Below, piece after piece: positions 61,133 to 64,000 of a DNA stretch of 64,000 nucleotides. Source of the stretch: DYHD01 sp037445375 (GTDB lineage Bacteria > Nitrospirota > Thermodesulfovibrionia > Thermodesulfovibrionales > Dissulfurispiraceae). The notes under the pieces were generated by a model. The model did no database searches, was not told the DNA's origin, and saw only the letters and a program-made list of their open reading frames with translations. Positions within the stretch are counted from its first letter, which is position 1. Every line of letters starts with the position of its first letter. Made by a program: the position numbers and the translations under genes. The stretch is from the NCBI GenBank assembly GCA_037445375.1, contig JBBIKS010000007.1, forward strand, positions 1 through 64,000, in the 5' to 3' direction.

Positions 61133-61639
61133 TCATTGCTTTGATAGTGATTTGAGATATCTCTTTTTGAAAAACTCCCTTTTGATTAAACTGAGATGGT
61201 CAAAAAATAATACTCCGTTAAGATGGTCAATTTCATGCTGAACAACTCTTGCAAGAAGTCCGCTGCATTCTATCTCAACCGGCTTCATATCTTTATCAAG
61301 TCCTTTAACGAGAATATTTTCCGCCCTTCTTACTGTAGAAAGATGCTTTGGAACGCTCAGGCAGCCCTCTTCAGAATCAATAACCCCAGCACTTTCGACT
61401 ATTTCAGGGTTAATCAAGACAATCAAAGGATGTCCATCTTCCTTCCAGCTCGTGTCAATCACTATAACTCTCTTATGCTCCGCAACCTGCGGTGCGGCTA
61501 ATCCTATTCCTGTGGCGCAATACATGGTTTCAATCATATCAGCGATAAGAGAGTCTAAATGACCGGTGAACTCATCAATATTAAGGGATTTTTGCCTTAA
61601 AACCTCATCTGGATATGTTTTTATCTCACGAACTGCCAT
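61133..61639 (-). CDS. def: Peptide deformylase
   Basis: Removes N-formyl groups from nascent proteins. The three motifs GIGLAAPQ, EEGCLSVP (Cys metal ligand) and QHEIDHLNG (HExxH) are intact. 168 aa, normal. It precedes fmt on the same strand, the usual def-fmt order. Confidence 0.94.
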   Translation of the reverse strand: MAVREIKTYPDEVLRQKSLNIDEFTGHLDSLIADMIETMYCATGIGLAAPQVAEHKRVIVIDTSWKEDGHPLIVLINPEIVESAGVIDSEEGCLSVPKHLSTVRRAENILVKGLDKDMKPVEIECSGLLARVVQHEIDHLNGVLFFDHLSLIKREFFKKRYLKSLSKQ

Positions 61640-61833
61640 ATAAAATTATAACATAATACATATTCAGATGTTGCCACCAAAATACCCATTTTGAATTGGA
61701 CAAAATGGCTTTAAAAATATCCGTCTCGCTCCATTTCTTGAGCATGAAATTAATTTTTCAGTAAATCAGACGATGATATTTTCAGAGCAAAAATAATTAA
61801 AAAAATCTTTTATGTTGTATATATCGTCATGCC

Positions 61834-61966
61834 CCAAGCGCTCTCCGCTTAAGACTTGCTGAGACAAGCTTAATCGGGCATCCAGAAAGGCTAGAAAAAA
61901 CTGGATTCCCGCTTTCGCGGGAATGACAGCCTTTTATCTCAATGAGAGTTTATAAACAGACTCTAA
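61834..61966. mobile_element. Family A element A9 (inverted, one end lost)
   Basis: The right end GAGTTTATAAACAGACTCTA and the interior (GCATCCAGAAAGGC, CTGGATTCCCGCTTTCGCGG, GCCTTTTATCTCAATGAG) are the reverse complement of copies A8 and A10. The left ~30 bases, including the terminal repeat, are missing, and a different CTCCGCTTAAGACTTGCTG segment replaces part of the interior. Confidence 0.6.
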
Positions 61967-62102
61967 GTAGGTTTTTCGGGTATGTATACCTACTTTTTTG
62001 AAATTAAAAGCATTTTTTTGGTTAACACTCTGTTTAGCCTTGTCAGTCATAAATAAATTTTTATGATATAATGATATAAAATTATTTGCAAGGAGGACTA
62101 TT

Positions 62103-62798
62103 ATGAAGATTCTTTTTTTACTAATATCGCTTATATTAATACTGCCCTCAATTACTTGGGCAGAAAAGGAGGCTAAGACTATGGTAAAAAATATTCACTG
62201 GCTGGGGCATGACACATTCAAGATAACAGGCGAAAAAACTATTTACACCGATCCATTTAAGATTAAAAAGACAGATACCGCTGATATTATCCTGATAACT
62301 CATGATCATTTCGATCACTGCGTTCCCGAAGACGTCCAGAAGATTCAGGGCACAAAAACCATAATAGTCGCAACCGCCGATTGTGCCAAGAAGCTGTCCG
62401 GCAATATTAAGGTTGTAAAGGTTGGGGATAAAATCAATGTCGAAGGAATTGAGATTGAAGCAGTTCCTGCTTATAATACTAACAAGCAATTCCATACAAA
62501 AGAAACTGGATGGGTAGGCTTCATTTTCAAGATTAAAGGGCAGAGGATATATCTGGCCGGTGATACGGATTATATTCCAGAAATGAAAACTTTCAAAAAT
62601 ATTGATATTGCGATACTTCCTGTTTCAGGCACTTATGTAATGACTGCAGACGAAGCTGTTCAGGCTGCACTCGATATCAAACCAAAGATAGCCATTCCAA
62701 TGCATTTTGGGGCGATAGTCGGAACTAAAAATGACGCAGAGAGTTTTGCCAAAGCCCTCAAAGGAAAGGTAGATGTGGTAATCTTAGAAGAGGAATAA
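62103..62798 (+). CDS. Exported metallo-beta-lactamase-fold hydrolase (UlaG/UPF0173-like)
   Basis: 231 aa. The signal peptide (MKILFLLISLILILPSITWA) is cleaved near WA-E. A small MBL domain follows with the metal motif THDHFDH, a later AGDTDYIPEM and a final His in IPMHFGAIVG. The compact form matches UlaG/UPF0173-like hydrolases, though most of those are cytoplasmic; the signal peptide is notable. AAGGAGG precedes the ATG and TATAAT lies at 62067-62072. Substrate unknown. Confidence 0.82.
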   Translation: MKILFLLISLILILPSITWAEKEAKTMVKNIHWLGHDTFKITGEKTIYTDPFKIKKTDTADIILITHDHFDHCVPEDVQKIQGTKTIIVATADCAKKLSGNIKVVKVGDKINVEGIEIEAVPAYNTNKQFHTKETGWVGFIFKIKGQRIYLAGDTDYIPEMKTFKNIDIAILPVSGTYVMTADEAVQAALDIKPKIAIPMHFGAIVGTKNDAESFAKALKGKVDVVILEEE

Positions 62799-62820
62799 TA
62801 GCTGCACGCGGGGATGAGAG

Positions 62821-63813
62821 TTGACTAACCATACAAAAAATGACCGCATAGTAGAGTTGTTAAAGGACAACGAAGGTTATCTGTCAGGAGCAGAGATTGC
62901 CTCTGCAATGGGTGTTACAAGATCTGCTATATGGAAAAGGGTTAATTCCCTTAGAAAAAAAGGTTATATAATAGAAGGTTCATCAACCAAGGGGTATAAA
63001 TTGATAGACTCGCCGGATCTCTCTATAGAATCAATAAGAAATGCCTTATCAAAGGAACCTAATAAAATTGGTTCAGATTTGATCTTTTACGATACAATAG
63101 ACTCAACTAATATTGTTGGGGCTGAACTTGCATCGAAAGGATGCAGGGAAGGCACGGTAATTATTGCTAATGAACAGACAAAGGGGAAGGGGAGGCTTGG
63201 GAGAAATTGGGTTTCTCCTTCCGGCAAAAATCTTTATATGAGCATTATACTTACTCCGCCAATATCTCCCCGAGATGCTACGATCCTTACCCTCATGTCA
63301 GCCGTCGCTTGCTGTATTGCCCTCAGAAAACTTCTGCCGATACCAGTAATGATTAAATGGCCCAATGATCTGATGGTAGATGACAAAAAAATTGGGGGGA
63401 TACTTACCGAGATCAAAGCTGATATTGATAAAATAATCTATACAGTTATAGGAGTTGGTATAAATATAAATCTTGATATTGAAGACCTGCCTGAAGAAGT
63501 CAGGGGAATTGCTACATCAATTAAAACTCTGACAGGAGAGCAATTTTCAACAACAACAGCAGCTATCGAGGTCTTAAAAGAAATACAGAAATGGTATGAT
63601 ATTCTCCTAAAAAAAGGCAAAAAGGATATTCTTTCCTATTGGGAGGATTTCTCATCCACAATCGGCAAAAGGGTAAAAGTAACAATAGGCAACGATGTAT
63701 TAATAGGAGTGGCAGAGGCAATTGATAATGACGGGTTACTTATATTGAAACTTGAGGATAATTCCTATACGAAAGTGAATGCTGGGGATATCACAATGTT
63801 AAGAGAAAGGTAA
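62821..63813 (+). CDS. birA: Biotin-protein ligase / biotin operon repressor
   Basis: 330 aa. An N-terminal winged helix-turn-helix (LSGAEIASAMGVTRSAIWKR) makes this the bifunctional repressor type. The catalytic domain has KGKGRLGRNWVSPSGKN, the biotinyl-AMP loop, and KWPNDLMV. A C-terminal SH3-like domain follows. The start is TTG 62821 after GGGGATGAGAG; no in-frame ATG precedes the HTH. No biotin synthesis gene is in the window. Confidence 0.92.
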   Translation: MTNHTKNDRIVELLKDNEGYLSGAEIASAMGVTRSAIWKRVNSLRKKGYIIEGSSTKGYKLIDSPDLSIESIRNALSKEPNKIGSDLIFYDTIDSTNIVGAELASKGCREGTVIIANEQTKGKGRLGRNWVSPSGKNLYMSIILTPPISPRDATILTLMSAVACCIALRKLLPIPVMIKWPNDLMVDDKKIGGILTEIKADIDKIIYTVIGVGININLDIEDLPEEVRGIATSIKTLTGEQFSTTTAAIEVLKEIQKWYDILLKKGKKDILSYWEDFSSTIGKRVKVTIGNDVLIGVAEAIDNDGLLILKLEDNSYTKVNAGDITMLRER

Positions 63814-63828
63814 CAGGTAGTAATGTGG

Positions 63829-63972
63829 AGTCTGTTTATAAACTCTCATTGAGATAAAAGGCTGTCATTCCCGCGAAAGCGGGAATCCAGTTTTTTCTAG
63901 CCTTTCTGAATGCCCGACTAAGAACTTCGGGCATGACGGAAATAAAAAACGGCAATTTATAAACAGACTCTA
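63829..63972. mobile_element. Family A element A10 (well preserved)
   Basis: Ends GAGTCTGTTTATAAACT and TTTATAAACAGACTCTA. The interior is nearly identical in order and sequence to A8 (ATTCCCGCGAAAGCGGGAAT, CCAGTTTTTT, CTTCGGGCATGACGG). It directly follows birA at the window's right edge. Confidence 0.75.
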
Positions 63973-64000
63973 TATAATCTAAAAAAATAACTATATCGGA

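Noticed and set aside
1..64000. CRISPR array
   Set aside because: Repeats in this window are dispersed, palindromic and unevenly spaced; none forms a regular repeat-spacer series.

Overview
This window looks like chromosomal DNA of a Gram-negative-type bacterium with anaerobic metabolism. The evidence is a class II (B12-dependent) ribonucleotide reductase, a 2-oxoacid:ferredoxin oxidoreductase subunit, a bidirectional NAD-linked [NiFe] hydrogenase, System II (ResB/CcsA) cytochrome c maturation, lipoproteins and an outer-membrane channel-like protein. Gene content and the many dispersed GTCAT(T)-type palindromes resemble Nitrospirota or related Desulfobacterota-like lineages. That placement is inference from memory; no marker search was run.

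Layout. 0.1-9.5 kb: lysC, cimA, tsaC, a GspE/PilB ATPase, tsaD and the ccsA-resB pair. 9.5-12.1 kb: a small secreted ORF and a GH13 amylase-like gene whose last codons come from a dispersed repeat. 12.1-17.6 kb: a complete hoxE-F-U-Y-H-W hydrogenase operon on the minus strand. 17.7-20.6 kb: DNA polymerase I split into two coupled genes, plus a tiny membrane ORF. 21.3-24.5 kb: ubiX-hemH-hemG and tRNA-Leu(UAA). 24.6-30.1 kb: a signalling cassette (NtrC-type regulator, histidine kinase with a Cys-rich insert in HAMP, tandem PhnD-like binding lipoprotein) headed by an orphan korB. 30.5-39.7 kb: a small Cys protein, an outer-membrane protein, a Tim44-like protein, mgtE, mtnA, a polyprenyl synthase, AMMECR1, photolyase and APS kinase. 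40-45.6 kb: a subtilisin-like lipoprotein with a C-terminal sorting-type tail, and nrdJ behind a candidate NrdR-controlled promoter. 45.7-52 kb: tgt, a CDF transporter, a lipoprotein and glyQS. 52.2-64 kb: MetE-like, MaoC-like and zincin-like genes, an integron-integrase pseudogene, then DUF512-pgsA-TPR-rpe-PASTA, DUF116-fmt-def, a metallo-beta-lactamase-fold protein and birA.

The most distinctive property is the density of short non-autonomous repeats between genes. I separate at least four families. Family A has TIR AGAGTCTGTTTATAAACT and about ten loci. Family B has GTGTCCAAAATAA ends, with one longer copy and an internally deleted derivative. Family C is a compound G/C-rich hairpin repeat ending in ACGAGTTAA. 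Family D has TIR TATTAACRGTCT and two copies. Some lie in functional places: the nrdJ leader, the def-fmt gap, beside the resB start codon and in the amylase 3' end. I see no CRISPR array, rRNA, intact transposase or obvious prophage. The rest reads as ordinary housekeeping chromosome.
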